Source: Leifsonia sp. TF02-11
Lineage (GTDB): Bacteria; Actinomycetota; Actinomycetes; Actinomycetales; Microbacteriaceae
Length of the DNA: 64,000 nt
Assembly (NCBI RefSeq): GCF_017565305.1
Contig: NZ_JAGEKP010000007.1
Span: 248,001-312,000 of the forward strand
Reading direction: 5' to 3'
Shown: positions 52,116 to 61,343 of the stretch, piece by piece
How the letters are laid out: every line of letters starts with the position of its first letter
How positions within the stretch are numbered: position 1 is the stretch's first letter
The notes under the pieces: generated by a model
Told to the model about the DNA's origin: nothing
Database searches by the model: none
The model's input: the letters and a program-made list of their open reading frames with translations, nothing else
Position numbers and translations under genes: made by a program

Positions 52116-52684
52116 AGCGCGGCGATCATCTCCGCGGCGATCCGCCTGGCCCCGATCAGTCGGCGCGCATCCCCTTCGAGCCCGGCCCGAGCCATCGCGC
52201 CTTCCAGCAGGAACGAGAAGTGCTCCGCGGTACGGTCGGCACTCGGTCCGTCGACGAGCTGGGCGAGCTCGTCGCGCAGGATGCGTTCGACCTCCTCCTT
52301 GTGTCGGCGCACAGCCTCCCGGCCCGGCGCGTCCCGGGGGAGCTCGGCCGCAGCGTTCAGGAGTCCGCAGCCGCGGAAGCCGTGTTCGTAGGCGGCGTCC
52401 GCATGGTCGATGTAGGCGTCGAACACCGCGAGCAGTCGTTCCGCCGGCGTCGTCGCCCTCTCCGCGCGGGCGCGGTACAGCCCCAGCCACTCGTCGTGGC
52501 GGGCGTCGAGGTAGGCCTCCACGAGAGCGGACTTCGAGGCGAAGTTGTTGTACAGGCTCATCTTGGCCACGCCGGCCTCCGCCGTGATCACGTCGATTCC
52601 GGTCGCCGCGACGCCATCGGCGTAGAAGCGGCGCGCGGCCGCGTCCAGAATGCGCTGCCTGGCGTCGCCGCGGCGTGTGCTCAT
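52112..52684 (-). CDS. TetR/AcrR-family transcriptional regulator
   Basis: This 190-residue protein has the helix-turn-helix RRFYADGVAATGIDVITAEAGVAKMSLYNNFASKSAL. The C-terminal part resembles the TetR_C group that controls efflux genes. ATG 52684 is chosen; the longer reading to 52744 would cross the operator. A very long perfect palindrome lies nine bases upstream, so autorepression together with the EamA gene is likely. Confidence 0.92.
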   Translation of the reverse strand: MSTRRGDARQRILDAAARRFYADGVAATGIDVITAEAGVAKMSLYNNFASKSALVEAYLDARHDEWLGLYRARAERATTPAERLLAVFDAYIDHADAAYEHGFRGCGLLNAAAELPRDAPGREAVRRHKEEVERILRDELAQLVDGPSADRTAEHFSFLLEGAMARAGLEGDARRLIGARRIAAEMIAAL

Positions 52685-52692
52685 GATGACCG

Positions 52693-52738
52693 TCCCGCTC
52701 CCTACTAGGTAGGTCAGTCTACCTAGTAGGGAGCGGGA
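52693..52738. promoter_or_regulatory. Perfect palindrome with 20-base arms, TetR operator
   Basis: Arms 52693-52712 and 52719-52738 are exact reverse complements around GTCAGT. The core reads CCTACTAGGTAG / CTACCTAGTAGG. It lies just before the TetR start and after the ureohydrolase stop, so it can be operator and terminator at once. Confidence 0.75.
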
Positions 52739-52757
52739 TGTCATCCGGTCGCACCGC

Positions 52758-53726
52758 TCAGGGAGTGGGCGACGCCGCTTCGCCCGCCCGCTTCAGGGCG
52801 AGTAGGGAGACCAGATCGTAGGCCACGTGGGACGCGGCCACCCCGGTGATCTCGGCGTGGTCGTAGGCGGGTGCGACCTCCACGACATCGGCTCCGATGA
52901 CGTTCAGCCCGCGCAGACCGCGGATGATCTCGAGGAGTTCCCTGCTCGTGATCCCGCCCGCCTCCGGGGTGCCGGTCCCCGGCGCGTGCGCCGGGTCGAG
53001 CACGTCGATGTCGATCGAGACGTAGAGCGGGCGGTCGCCGATCCTGGCGCGGAGCTTGGCGACCACGTCGGCCACACCCTGGTAGTAGACGTCCGCGCTG
53101 GTCACGATGCCGAACCCGAAGCGATGGTCGTCGTCCAGGTCGCGCTTGCCGTACAGCGGCCCTCTGGTGCCGACATGGCTCAGGGCTTCGGTGTCGAGGA
53201 TGCCCTCCTCGACCGCCCGGCGGAACGGGGTGCCGTGCGTGTACTCCGCCCCGAAGTAGGTGTCCCAGGTGTCGAGGTGCGCGTCGAAGTGGAGCAGGGC
53301 GACTGGCCCGTGCTGCTTGGCGGCCGCCCGCAGCAACGGCAGCGCGATCGTGTGATCGCCGCCGATCGTGACCAGTGCCGAGCCGGAAGAGGTGAGCTCG
53401 GTGGCGGCCTGCTCGATCTGCTCGATCGCCTGGTGCAGATCGAACGGGTTGACCGCGAGGTCGCCGGCGTCGGCGACCTGCACGAGCTCGAACGGGGAGA
53501 CGTCGAGGGCCGGGTTGTACGGTCGCAGGAGCCGGGAGGCCTCGCGCACGTGATTCGGCCCGAAACGGGCGCCCGACCGATACGAGACGCCGGTGTCGAA
53601 CGGGACGCCGACCACCACGATGTCCGCCGCCGCGACCTGGTCGAGGCGCGGCAGGCGGGCGAAGCCGTCCCTTCCCGCGTAGCGCGGGACGAGGGAGCTG
53701 TCCACGGGTCCGATGGGAGGTGTCAT
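52758..53726 (-). CDS. Ureohydrolase (agmatinase/guanidinobutyrase type)
   Basis: This 322-residue arginase-fold enzyme has the binuclear manganese site: GGDHTIALP, the [10 protein letters not shown] set and [22 protein letters not shown]. These hydrolyse a guanidino group to urea and an amine. Agmatine, guanidinobutyrate or another guanidino acid are all possible. ATG 53726 starts MTPPIGPVD; a longer reading to 53795 is less likely. It lies downstream of an amidase and NCS1 permease on the same strand. Confidence 0.9.
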   Translation of the reverse strand: MTPPIGPVDSSLVPRYAGRDGFARLPRLDQVAAADIVVVGVPFDTGVSYRSGARFGPNHVREASRLLRPYNPALDVSPFELVQVADAGDLAVNPFDLHQAIEQIEQAATELTSSGSALVTIGGDHTIALPLLRAAAKQHGPVALLHFDAHLDTWDTYFGAEYTHGTPFRRAVEEGILDTEALSHVGTRGPLYGKRDLDDDHRFGFGIVTSADVYYQGVADVVAKLRARIGDRPLYVSIDIDVLDPAHAPGTGTPEAGGITSRELLEIIRGLRGLNVIGADVVEVAPAYDHAEITGVAASHVAYDLVSLLALKRAGEAASPTP

Positions 53727-53791
53727 GTTCGCAGACCTTTCTTCGGCGTCGTTCTCGGGTCGTCCGGGCATCCCCGACGGGCGCGCGTCGC

Positions 53792-55201
53792 TCACTGTCC
53801 CACCCCGGCGAACGGCTCATACCCGGGCGCGACCTGCGGCCACGGGAACGCCCGCTCCCAGAGGTCTCCGACATCGAGGAGCATCCGGTCGCTCCACCGC
53901 GGGCCCGTCAGCTGCAGCCCGAACGGGAAGCCGTCCGAGTACGACCCGGCCGGGAGCGACAGGGCGGGAAGGCCGGTCATGTTCTGGATCGCTGTCGAGT
54001 AGACGCTCGGGGGCAGGAGGCCTTCCGGTCCGTCGCCGAGGCTTCCGTGCGCGCTGAAGCCCTTGACGGCGACCGTCGGCGTGAGGAGCAGCGCGTCGCC
54101 CTGCAGCGCTTCGTCCAGCTCGCGGATGTAGTCGGCACGGCGCCGGCGTGCGGCGATGTACTCGTCCACGGTGACGCTCAGCCCGGCGCGGAAGAACTCG
54201 AGGGTGTTCGGGTGCAGCCGCGCGGCGTCCGCAACGATCCGTTCGCGGCCCCAGCGGTGCGCGTGCTCGGCGGTGGCGAGGGTGAACCAGTCGTTGTCGG
54301 GGCTGCCTCCGGCGAAGAACGAGTCGCTCGTGCGCCATTCCACCGGGATCCGCAGCAGGGCGGAGAGCTCGTCGACGGCCGTGTGGAAGACCTCGGCGAC
54401 CTCCGCGGGGAGGGGTCCGAGGTCGTCCGTGCGATCGGCGGCGATCAGTCGCCGCGGCATGCGTGCGGGCGGCAGCTCGGTGGGGAGGGCACGGTCGTCG
54501 CCGGCCACCGGCCCCGCGATCAGCTCCAGCTGGAGTCGCAGATCCGGGACCGTCGTGGTCATCACGCCGTCCGTCGAGAAGTCGATCCAGTCGGGAACGT
54601 GCGACTGGCCGATCAGGCCGTTCGTCGGCTTCATTCCGACGAGGCCGCAGAACGCCGCAGGCATCCGCGCGGAACCGCCGCCGTCGGTCGACGTCGCGAT
54701 CGGGGCGATGCCGGCGCTCAACGCGGCGGCCGATCCGCCGCTGGAGCCTCCGGGCGAGAGTTCCGGATCCCACGGGTTCCTGGTCACCCCGTGCACCGGG
54801 TTGTCGGTGAAGCCCTCGCTCGCGAACTCGGGGAGGTTCGTCTTGCCGACCGGGATGGCCCCGGCCGCGCGAAGCCGACGCACCACCAGGCTGTCCGCCG
54901 TCGAGGGCGGAGCTCCCTCGAACCAGAGCGACCCGTGCGACGTCCGCATTCCCGCGACGTCGTCCAGGTCCTTGACCAGGAAGGGGATGCCCGCCAGAGG
55001 GCCGACCGGCACTCCGGCCCGCAGCGCGGCATCCAGCTGGTCGGCTTCCCGCAGCGCCTCGTCCGCGCGGAGCGAGACGACGGCGCCGAGGTCGGAGGCG
55101 TCGCTCCGTCGGATGACGCTCTCGACCAGCTCCCGTGAAGTGAGCTCGGCGGAGCGGAGCCGCTCGGCGATGGACTGCAGTGTCACCCGATCTCCCGTCA
55201 T
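53792..55201 (-). CDS. Amidase-signature-family amidase
   Basis: This 469-residue amidase has the Ser-cisSer-Lys triad K77 (VKDLDD), S153 (GGSSGGS) and S177 (DGGGSAR), plus the usual [10 protein letters not shown] approach. It overlaps the permease stop (55198-55201), so it is coupled to uptake. Placed before a ureohydrolase, 4-guanidinobutyramide is a plausible substrate, as in the actinobacterial arginine-oxygenase route (inference). Confidence 0.9.
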   Translation of the reverse strand: MTGDRVTLQSIAERLRSAELTSRELVESVIRRSDASDLGAVVSLRADEALREADQLDAALRAGVPVGPLAGIPFLVKDLDDVAGMRTSHGSLWFEGAPPSTADSLVVRRLRAAGAIPVGKTNLPEFASEGFTDNPVHGVTRNPWDPELSPGGSSGGSAAALSAGIAPIATSTDGGGSARMPAAFCGLVGMKPTNGLIGQSHVPDWIDFSTDGVMTTTVPDLRLQLELIAGPVAGDDRALPTELPPARMPRRLIAADRTDDLGPLPAEVAEVFHTAVDELSALLRIPVEWRTSDSFFAGGSPDNDWFTLATAEHAHRWGRERIVADAARLHPNTLEFFRAGLSVTVDEYIAARRRRADYIRELDEALQGDALLLTPTVAVKGFSAHGSLGDGPEGLLPPSVYSTAIQNMTGLPALSLPAGSYSDGFPFGLQLTGPRWSDRMLLDVGDLWERAFPWPQVAPGYEPFAGVGQ

Positions 55202-56733
55202 CGGTCGCCCTCCCCGCCGTCCACTCCGGTGCGGACCTCGTCCATTCCGGTGACCCACTGACCGTCGGCGGTCTCGATGCTCAGGGGCTCGGCGTCCGCC
55301 TCGAGCTCAGCGGAGCTGAGTGCGATGGCCGTCTTCTCGGCCGAGCGGTCGGCGCGGAACCAGAAGAGGTAGTACAGGGCGCCGGCGACGATGAGGCCGA
55401 CGACGAAGGAGAGGTCGGCACCGCCCAGCAGCTGGGCCATCGGACCCACGTAGTTCCCGACCACGAAGAACGGGATCATGGCGGCGAACCCCACCAGGTA
55501 GGCGACGATGCCGCGCCAGGCCCAGCGGCCGTAGACCCCGCCGTCGGACCGGAAGATATCGGCGATGGCGTACTTTCCGTGCCGGAGCAGGTAGAAGTCG
55601 ACGAGGTTGACCGCGGTCCAGGGGATGAGGAAGTACAGCATGAGCGTCACGAAGGCGTTGAAGCTGTTGAGGTAGTCCGTCGGGATGAAGAGCGCGATCG
55701 CCAGTGAGATCAGGCCGACGATCACCAGGCCGACGACGCGGACCCGAGCCGTACGCCGGAGCGGACGGAACGCGTCGATCGCGCTGAGGCCGGAGAGCAT
55801 CGCGCCGTACGCGTTGATGTCCTGGCTGAAGGTCTGGCCGACGCCGAGCGTGAGGACGCCGACGATGCCGAACCCGACGAAGATCAGGTCGCCGGCCGAC
55901 TGCAGTGCACCAGGGCCGTCCATGCCAGGCAGCTTGGCGGACAGCACGATGCCGAGCGACATCAGCCAGGCCGCGGAACCGGCCGCTCCCAGATACGTCC
56001 AGGTGATGAGCTTCGTGCTCGAGGATCGCGCCGGCAGGTAGCGGGAGTAGTCGGAGACGTACACGGCGTAGCTGATCTGATATCCAGCCGCCAGCGAGAA
56101 CTGGGTCAGGAACGCGGCGGTGCTCCAGCCGAGGTGGTGCGCGGAGGCCGGGACGGGCACCAGCCAGATCGCGGAGATCGTGACGAACGTGAACACGAGG
56201 ATGAGAAGGTACGCCAGCCAACGCTGAACGAAGTGCAGCAGCCGGTACCCGAAGATGGCGATCACGATCGCGATGGCGATCAGCACCGGATACATCACCC
56301 ACTTGGGCAGCGGCAGCACGACCGAGAACAGCTGAGCGGAGGTCACGGTCGAGAAGACGATGAATCCGATGTAGACGAACACCGTCGCCACCAGGGGGAA
56401 GATCGCTCCGCGGGTACCGAACTGCGTTCGCGACTGGATCATCTGGGGCAGGCCCATCTTCGGTCCCTGGTTCGCGTGGAACGCCATGAAGAACGTGCCG
56501 AAGCAGGCCCCGAGCACGGCGGCGAGCACGCTCCAGCCGATGGAGAGCCCGAGCTGCGGCCCGGCGAAGCCGATGAGCATCGTGAGCAGCCCGAAGTTGC
56601 CGGCGAACCAGAACGGCGCCTGATGCCAGACCTTGCCGTGCCGCTCCGCGTGCGGAACGTAGTCGATGGAGCGCTGCTCCACGACGCTGGAGTCGCCGGA
56701 TCGCTCGGGCGTTGGCGTGGGCTGGGAAGACAT
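55198..56733 (-). CDS. NCS1-family permease (cytosine/allantoin-type)
   Basis: This 511-residue transporter has twelve transmembrane helices. NCS1 features include FWFAGNFGLLTMLIGF near the start, SYAVYVSDYSRYLP, and FLIPWTAVNLVDFYLLRHGKY. Members import nucleobases, hydantoins, allantoin and related nitrogen compounds by sodium or proton symport. First gene of a minus-strand operon with the amidase and ureohydrolase. A TTGACA promoter lies upstream. Confidence 0.9.
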   Translation of the reverse strand: MSSQPTPTPERSGDSSVVEQRSIDYVPHAERHGKVWHQAPFWFAGNFGLLTMLIGFAGPQLGLSIGWSVLAAVLGACFGTFFMAFHANQGPKMGLPQMIQSRTQFGTRGAIFPLVATVFVYIGFIVFSTVTSAQLFSVVLPLPKWVMYPVLIAIAIVIAIFGYRLLHFVQRWLAYLLILVFTFVTISAIWLVPVPASAHHLGWSTAAFLTQFSLAAGYQISYAVYVSDYSRYLPARSSSTKLITWTYLGAAGSAAWLMSLGIVLSAKLPGMDGPGALQSAGDLIFVGFGIVGVLTLGVGQTFSQDINAYGAMLSGLSAIDAFRPLRRTARVRVVGLVIVGLISLAIALFIPTDYLNSFNAFVTLMLYFLIPWTAVNLVDFYLLRHGKYAIADIFRSDGGVYGRWAWRGIVAYLVGFAAMIPFFVVGNYVGPMAQLLGGADLSFVVGLIVAGALYYLFWFRADRSAEKTAIALSSAELEADAEPLSIETADGQWVTGMDEVRTGVDGGEGDR

Positions 56734-56762
56734 CGTCGACCTCCTCTGTCGGGTTGGCAGCG

Positions 56763-56792
56763 AGTATCGTGCAGCCCGATCGCGGTTGTCAA
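56763..56792 (-). promoter_or_regulatory. Promoter of the permease-amidase-ureohydrolase operon
   Basis: On the minus strand TTGACA (56792-56787) and GATACT (56768-56763) are 18 bases apart, about 30 bases before ATG 56733. Confidence 0.6.
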
Positions 56793-56831
56793 CGGCAGAA
56801 AATCGGGGAAAGTTCCCGCTGAAAGCAGATC

Positions 56832-56859
56832 TGCGGCACCCAGGTCATACAATGCCGCA
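56832..56859. promoter_or_regulatory. Inverted repeat in the Lrp/permease spacer
   Basis: TGCGGCA (56832-56838) and TGCCGCA (56853-56859) are exact mirror arms, and flanking ATCT/AGAT extend them with one bulge. A candidate site for the Lrp-type regulator at 56952; role inferred. Confidence 0.4.
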
Positions 56860-56951
56860 AGATCGGATACGGGAAGGCCTTCACGCCGCCGAAGTGCTCG
56901 GGGCGCCTGGCAAGAAGTTTTTGGGCCGACCGCAGAGCAGAGGAGATCGAT

Positions 56952-57935
56952 GTGGACGCGCAGACCGAACGGATCCTGGCGAAGCTGCGCGAAGACGGGC
57001 GGGCCTCCTACTCGGACCTGTCGCGCGAGCTGGGGATGGACCGCAACCTCATCGCGCGCCGGGTCGGCGAGCTCCTCGACTCGGGAGACCTGAAGATCAT
57101 CGCGAGCGTCCACCCCGAGATGCTCGGTCTGAACCTGTACGTGCACCTGGCCATCCGGGTGGCGGGTCCGATCCACGATGTCGTCACGCATCTCACGCAC
57201 ACCGACGCCGCGATCCTGGTGACGGAGACCACGGGCGCGCACCAGATCGTGGCGGACCTCCTGCTCACCGACACCCGGGAGCTCCACGCGCACCTCCAGG
57301 AGCTGCGCGGCAGACGCGGCGTGGTCGAGATCGCGGTGGACGTCTACGAGGAGGTCCGCGACAATTTCTTCCGCGGCTGGCACCCCGACGCGTCGAGCGC
57401 CTCGCTCGACGACGACGACCTGGAGATCATCCGCATCCTGCGCCACGACGGCCGTGCCGCCTACGCGCGGATCGCAGAACAGGTCGGGCTGTCGACGAGC
57501 GCGGTCCGTTCGCGCGTGCAGCGCCTGGTCGATCGGCACGTCATCCAGATCGGCGCCATCCCGCAGCGGGCGCAGATGAACCGCGACCTCCTCTTCGGAT
57601 TCGGCATCTGCGTCACCGAGTCGGTCGAGCCCGCCGTGGAGTTCCTCGTGAAGCACTCCGGGCTCGAATTCCTCGCCACGACCACCGGCCGGTTCGATCT
57701 GATCGCGACCCTCGGCTTCGCTTCGCTGAGGGAGCTGGATGCGCTCGTCACGGGCCTGCGAGCCCTTCCGACGTTCGCGTCCTCCGAGTCCTGGCTACAC
57801 ACCAGGATCGCGCGGGAACGGTACGACCGTACGCTCGGCGTTTTGACGCATCCCTGGCGTGGGAGCGGTCGAGCACTGAGTGACGGGAGAGGGCGCGAAT
57901 ATTTCGTCCCACCATGGCAACAATCCGGGATGTAA
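56952..57935 (+). CDS. Lrp/AsnC-family regulator with duplicated domains
   Basis: This 327-residue protein is about twice the normal length of 150. It has two winged helix-turn-helix units (DGRASYSDLSRELGMDRNLIARRVGEL; DGRAAYARIAEQVGLSTSAVRSRVQRL) each followed by a ligand (RAM) domain. Only one RAM domain per half is recognisable. GTG 56952 follows AGGAG. Divergent from the permease operon, it probably regulates it in response to the amine or amide substrate. Confidence 0.9.
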   Translation: MDAQTERILAKLREDGRASYSDLSRELGMDRNLIARRVGELLDSGDLKIIASVHPEMLGLNLYVHLAIRVAGPIHDVVTHLTHTDAAILVTETTGAHQIVADLLLTDTRELHAHLQELRGRRGVVEIAVDVYEEVRDNFFRGWHPDASSASLDDDDLEIIRILRHDGRAAYARIAEQVGLSTSAVRSRVQRLVDRHVIQIGAIPQRAQMNRDLLFGFGICVTESVEPAVEFLVKHSGLEFLATTTGRFDLIATLGFASLRELDALVTGLRALPTFASSESWLHTRIARERYDRTLGVLTHPWRGSGRALSDGRGREYFVPPWQQSGM

Positions 57936-58038
57936 TGTCTCGATGCGCAGTTCGTCCGTGTCAGTAGCCTTCTTCTCGCGGCCCGCGCTGTCCCGACCGG
58001 TCGAGCCTCCCGCACTCAACCCAGGAAAGGGCGACGCC

Positions 58039-59715
58039 ATGACGACAGATCGACGCATCGGAGGCGATGTCGTGCTCGAGACGCTGTCCGCGCTCGGAGT
58101 GAAGGCCGTGGTCGGGCTTCCCGGGCAGCACGCGCTGGGGCTGTTCGACGCCCTTCGGCGTTCGGACCTGGCGTACGTGAGCTCACGTGTCGAGAACAAC
58201 GCGGGCTTCATGGCGGACGGGCTCGCTCGGGTGACGGGCGACGTCGCGCCGTTCCTGCTGTCGACCGGGCCGGGGGCGCTCACCTCGCTCGCCGCTCTTC
58301 AGGAGGCCGCGGCATCGTCCATCCCCGTGCTCGCGATCAGCGCTCAGGTCCCTGTCGCCGGCCTCGGCGGAGGACGCCACGGGTACCTCCACGAGCTTCC
58401 CGACCAGGCCGCGTCCTTCCGCGGGGTGGTGAAGTCCGTCTTCACCGTGCGGAACGTCTCCCAGCTCTCGTCCGCGATCGTCCAGGCCTACGCGCACGCG
58501 CTCTCCGCGCCGTCCGGCCCGACTCTGGTCGAGATCCCGCAGGACGTCCTGCTCGAGGGGGTCGACGGCATCGTTCCTCCCGTACGGCCGATCGTGCCGC
58601 ACGTGACGCGGCCGGAGCCGCAGGCCGAACTGATCGACGAGGCCGTGCGGCTGCTCGCGAACGCGGCTCGGCCGGCGATCCTCGCCGGGGGCGGGGTGAG
58701 CAGAGCGTCGGCGCAGCGTCCGCTGCAGGAACTTGCGGAGGCCCTGGGTGCGCCGGTGTTCACCACCTTCGGCGGCAAGGACGCGATGTCGAGCGCTCAC
58801 CGCCTGTTCGCGGGGTCCTGGCTCGAAGACATCGCGGTGACCGAGTATCTCGAACGTGCGGACGTCCTCCTCGTCGTCGGCAGCGGCCTCGGCGAGCTGT
58901 CGACGAACTATCGCACCTTCGCGCCCCGTGGCACGGTCATCCACATCGACGCCGACCTGGGAGTCATCGGCGCGAACTACCGCTGCCTCGGGATCCACGC
59001 GGACGCTCTGCTCGCCCTGCGCGCGATCGTGGCCGCGATCGAGCCCGTCGTATCGCCGGGGCACGCCGACCAGACGGCCGCGACCGCGGGTATCGCGGCT
59101 CTCGCCGACACCGTCTCCGCCCGGATCGGCGAACAGGAGCTCTCGCTGGAGACAGGGCTGATCGCGTCGATCCGAGACAGCGTGCCCGACGACGTCGACT
59201 CGTTCTGGGACATGACGATCCTGGCGTACTGGGCCTGGTCGGCCTGGGATCCCCGCTCGGGGAGGTTCGCGAGCGGCCAGGGCGCCGGGGGATTGGGCTA
59301 CGGCTTCCCCGCTGCCCTGGGCGCCGCATTCGGGCATCGGACGAGCGGTCGGCCACGACCCGTGCTCGCCGTCTCGGGAGACGGCGGTGCCCTGTACGGG
59401 ATCGCGGAGCTGGCCACCGCCGCGCAGCACGCGCTGGACGTCGTCTGGGTGATCATCGACGACGGGGGATACGGCATCCTCCGCGAGTACATGGTCGCGG
59501 AATTCGGGGCCTCGACGGGAACCGACCTGGTGCGGCCGGACTACGTCGCGCTCGCCGAATCGTTCGGTGTCCCCGCCGTCTCCGTCGCCCCGGAACAGGT
59601 CGGGGCAGCGATCCGGCGTGCGCTCGACGAGGGCGGCCCGCAGGTCATCGTGGTGCCGGCGGTCCTGACGATGTTCGAGCCGACCCACCTGGAGCGGGTC
59701 GGGGACGCGACATAG
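58039..59715 (+). CDS. Thiamine-diphosphate-dependent decarboxylase/synthase-like enzyme
   Basis: This 558-residue protein has the three ThDP domains: PYR with catalytic E52 (RVENNAGFMADG), a central domain, and PP with G-D448-G and D474-D475 where the family usually has NN. The length and HELPDQ motif recall AruI-type 5-guanidino-2-oxopentanoate decarboxylases, but acetolactate-synthase-like or benzoylformate-decarboxylase-like functions fit too. ATG 58039 with GGAAAGG upstream is used; the reading from 57880 is non-coding lead. It lies 103 bases after the Lrp regulator. Confidence 0.87.
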   Translation: MTTDRRIGGDVVLETLSALGVKAVVGLPGQHALGLFDALRRSDLAYVSSRVENNAGFMADGLARVTGDVAPFLLSTGPGALTSLAALQEAAASSIPVLAISAQVPVAGLGGGRHGYLHELPDQAASFRGVVKSVFTVRNVSQLSSAIVQAYAHALSAPSGPTLVEIPQDVLLEGVDGIVPPVRPIVPHVTRPEPQAELIDEAVRLLANAARPAILAGGGVSRASAQRPLQELAEALGAPVFTTFGGKDAMSSAHRLFAGSWLEDIAVTEYLERADVLLVVGSGLGELSTNYRTFAPRGTVIHIDADLGVIGANYRCLGIHADALLALRAIVAAIEPVVSPGHADQTAATAGIAALADTVSARIGEQELSLETGLIASIRDSVPDDVDSFWDMTILAYWAWSAWDPRSGRFASGQGAGGLGYGFPAALGAAFGHRTSGRPRPVLAVSGDGGALYGIAELATAAQHALDVVWVIIDDGGYGILREYMVAEFGASTGTDLVRPDYVALAESFGVPAVSVAPEQVGAAIRRALDEGGPQVIVVPAVLTMFEPTHLERVGDAT

Positions 59716-59752
59716 GCTCGTCACGTCCTGACCTGCGATGACGGAGCCGCCG

Positions 59753-61270
59753 ATGAACGAACTCGATTCCATCGTCCCGCTCGAGCGCCTGCTCGACGAC
59801 CGAAACCTCGGCATGCGGGTGATCGTGGACGGCGGGATCGACGACCGCTGCATCTCGCTGGTCGCGACGACCGAGATGGCGCACCTGACCGAGTACGTTG
59901 TCGAGGACCAGCTGGTGCTGACCGCGGGGGCGGGCCTCGGCGACACCCCTGAGGCGATGGCGGAGTATGTCGGCGACCTCAGGGACGCGCGCGTCGCGGC
60001 CCTCGGCTTCGGGCTGGAGCCGCTCTACGACCGGGTGCCTGAGCACCTGATCGACGCGTGCAGGCGCGCGGGGGTGACGCTGGTGTCGATCGATCGGTCG
60101 GTGCCGTTCCACCGCATCGTCCAGGCCTTCGCGCTCGAACTGCAGCGACGCAGGAACTTGGAGCTCAAGCACGTCGCCGACCGGCTCAAGGCGCTGGTCT
60201 CCATCGCGGCGCAGGGCACGATCGCCGAGCTCCTCGACGGGGTGGCGACCGACGGCGTCGACTGGGCGGCGTTGGTCACCGATGCCGTGATCTGGAGGTC
60301 GGGGAGGACGCCCCGGCTCTCGAGCGCCGACCTGCACGCTTTCACGAACGGGCTCCTGCCTCATCGGGGTGTCGCGATCCGGACGGTGGAGTCGCCCGAG
60401 CTCGGATCAGAAGTGGTGGCCTTGGCGCTGCCGGGCAGCGACGGCTTCCGGCACGGCGCCGCCCTGGTGCTCGGCCGATCGCGCAGGCATTCCACGCACC
60501 AGACGATCTTCACGGTGGCGTCCAGCCTGTTCGACCTCGTGCTCCGCGGGAGCGCCGATCCCGGCGCGCGGCTCGAGCAGGCGGTGACCCGCGCCCTTAT
60601 CACCCGGGGCGATCTCACCACGTCGCTGCGGAGCGAGCTCCTCGACGATCTGAGTCGCACCTTCGAGGGTCGCGACATGACCATCTGTCTCGCGAGTCTC
60701 GCGGGCCGGGCGCCGACCGAGGCGGACATCGCGTGGTGGCGGCGGCGGTTCGGTTCGCCCTTCGTCACCACGGTCGGGAACGCGGTCGCGCTGGTCGTGT
60801 CGACCTCCGTCGTCCCCGGCCTGCAGGAGGAGGCCGGGCGCTCCGGCTGGACGGTCCGCGCGACTCGACCGTTCGGCGTGAAGCAGTTCGATGCAGGGGC
60901 GGCGGAGGCCCGCCTGGTGCTCGCGCACTTCGAGCGGACGGGTTCGCTGGACGCGTGGCCGATCGGACCGTCGGCGTCGATGCTCCTCGACGGCGAGCGG
61001 CGCGGTCTGTTCGCGTCCGCGGTGCTGGGCCGCCTCGATGCTGCAGAGCCGGAGGTCAGGGAGCAGCTCATTCCGACGCTCTACACGTGGCTGGAGGAGT
61101 CGGGCAGCTGGGAGCGGACAGCGCGCCGCCGGGGCGTCCACCGGAACACCGTGCGGCGCGTGATCGCCGAGAGCGCGCGCATCCTCGACGTCGATCTCGA
61201 CGATGCGCGCACGCGTGCGTCGCTCCTCATCGCGCTGGACGCCAGGACGGGCGGTGGGGCGGGGGCGTAG
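59753..61270 (+). CDS. PucR-family transcriptional regulator
   Basis: This 505-residue protein has an N-terminal PucR sensor domain (residues 1-130, with LVATTEMAHLTEYVVEDQLVLTAGAGL), a middle GGDEF-like portion, and the C-terminal PucR helix-turn-helix (LYTWLEESGSWERTARRRGVHRNTVRRVIAES). Such regulators control purine, amide or other nitrogen catabolism. CGGAG before ATG 59753 is better than ATG 59738. It probably regulates the preceding ThDP enzyme or the amidase operon. Confidence 0.9.
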   Translation: MNELDSIVPLERLLDDRNLGMRVIVDGGIDDRCISLVATTEMAHLTEYVVEDQLVLTAGAGLGDTPEAMAEYVGDLRDARVAALGFGLEPLYDRVPEHLIDACRRAGVTLVSIDRSVPFHRIVQAFALELQRRRNLELKHVADRLKALVSIAAQGTIAELLDGVATDGVDWAALVTDAVIWRSGRTPRLSSADLHAFTNGLLPHRGVAIRTVESPELGSEVVALALPGSDGFRHGAALVLGRSRRHSTHQTIFTVASSLFDLVLRGSADPGARLEQAVTRALITRGDLTTSLRSELLDDLSRTFEGRDMTICLASLAGRAPTEADIAWWRRRFGSPFVTTVGNAVALVVSTSVVPGLQEEAGRSGWTVRATRPFGVKQFDAGAAEARLVLAHFERTGSLDAWPIGPSASMLLDGERRGLFASAVLGRLDAAEPEVREQLIPTLYTWLEESGSWERTARRRGVHRNTVRRVIAESARILDVDLDDARTRASLLIALDARTGGGAGA

Positions 61271-61284
61271 GCGCGTCCGAGCCT

Positions 61285-61326
61285 TTGACAGCCGCTCGGG
61301 AACGGAATATATTCAGTTGACGGAAT
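61285..61326 (+). promoter_or_regulatory. Near-consensus promoter with MarR operator
   Basis: TTGACA (61285-61290) and TATATT (61308-61313) are 17 bases apart. ATTCAGTTGACGGAAT (61311-61326) overlaps the -10 and start point and matches 12 of 14 core positions of the palindrome at 62871. GAGGAGGA before ATG 61344 completes the unit. Confidence 0.75.
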
Positions 61327-61343
61327 AACCCGAGGAGGATGAG

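Noticed and set aside
57880-58038. Extended N-terminus of the ThDP enzyme
   Set aside because: Overlaps the Lrp gene end, lacks family similarity, and a better ribosome site precedes ATG 58039.
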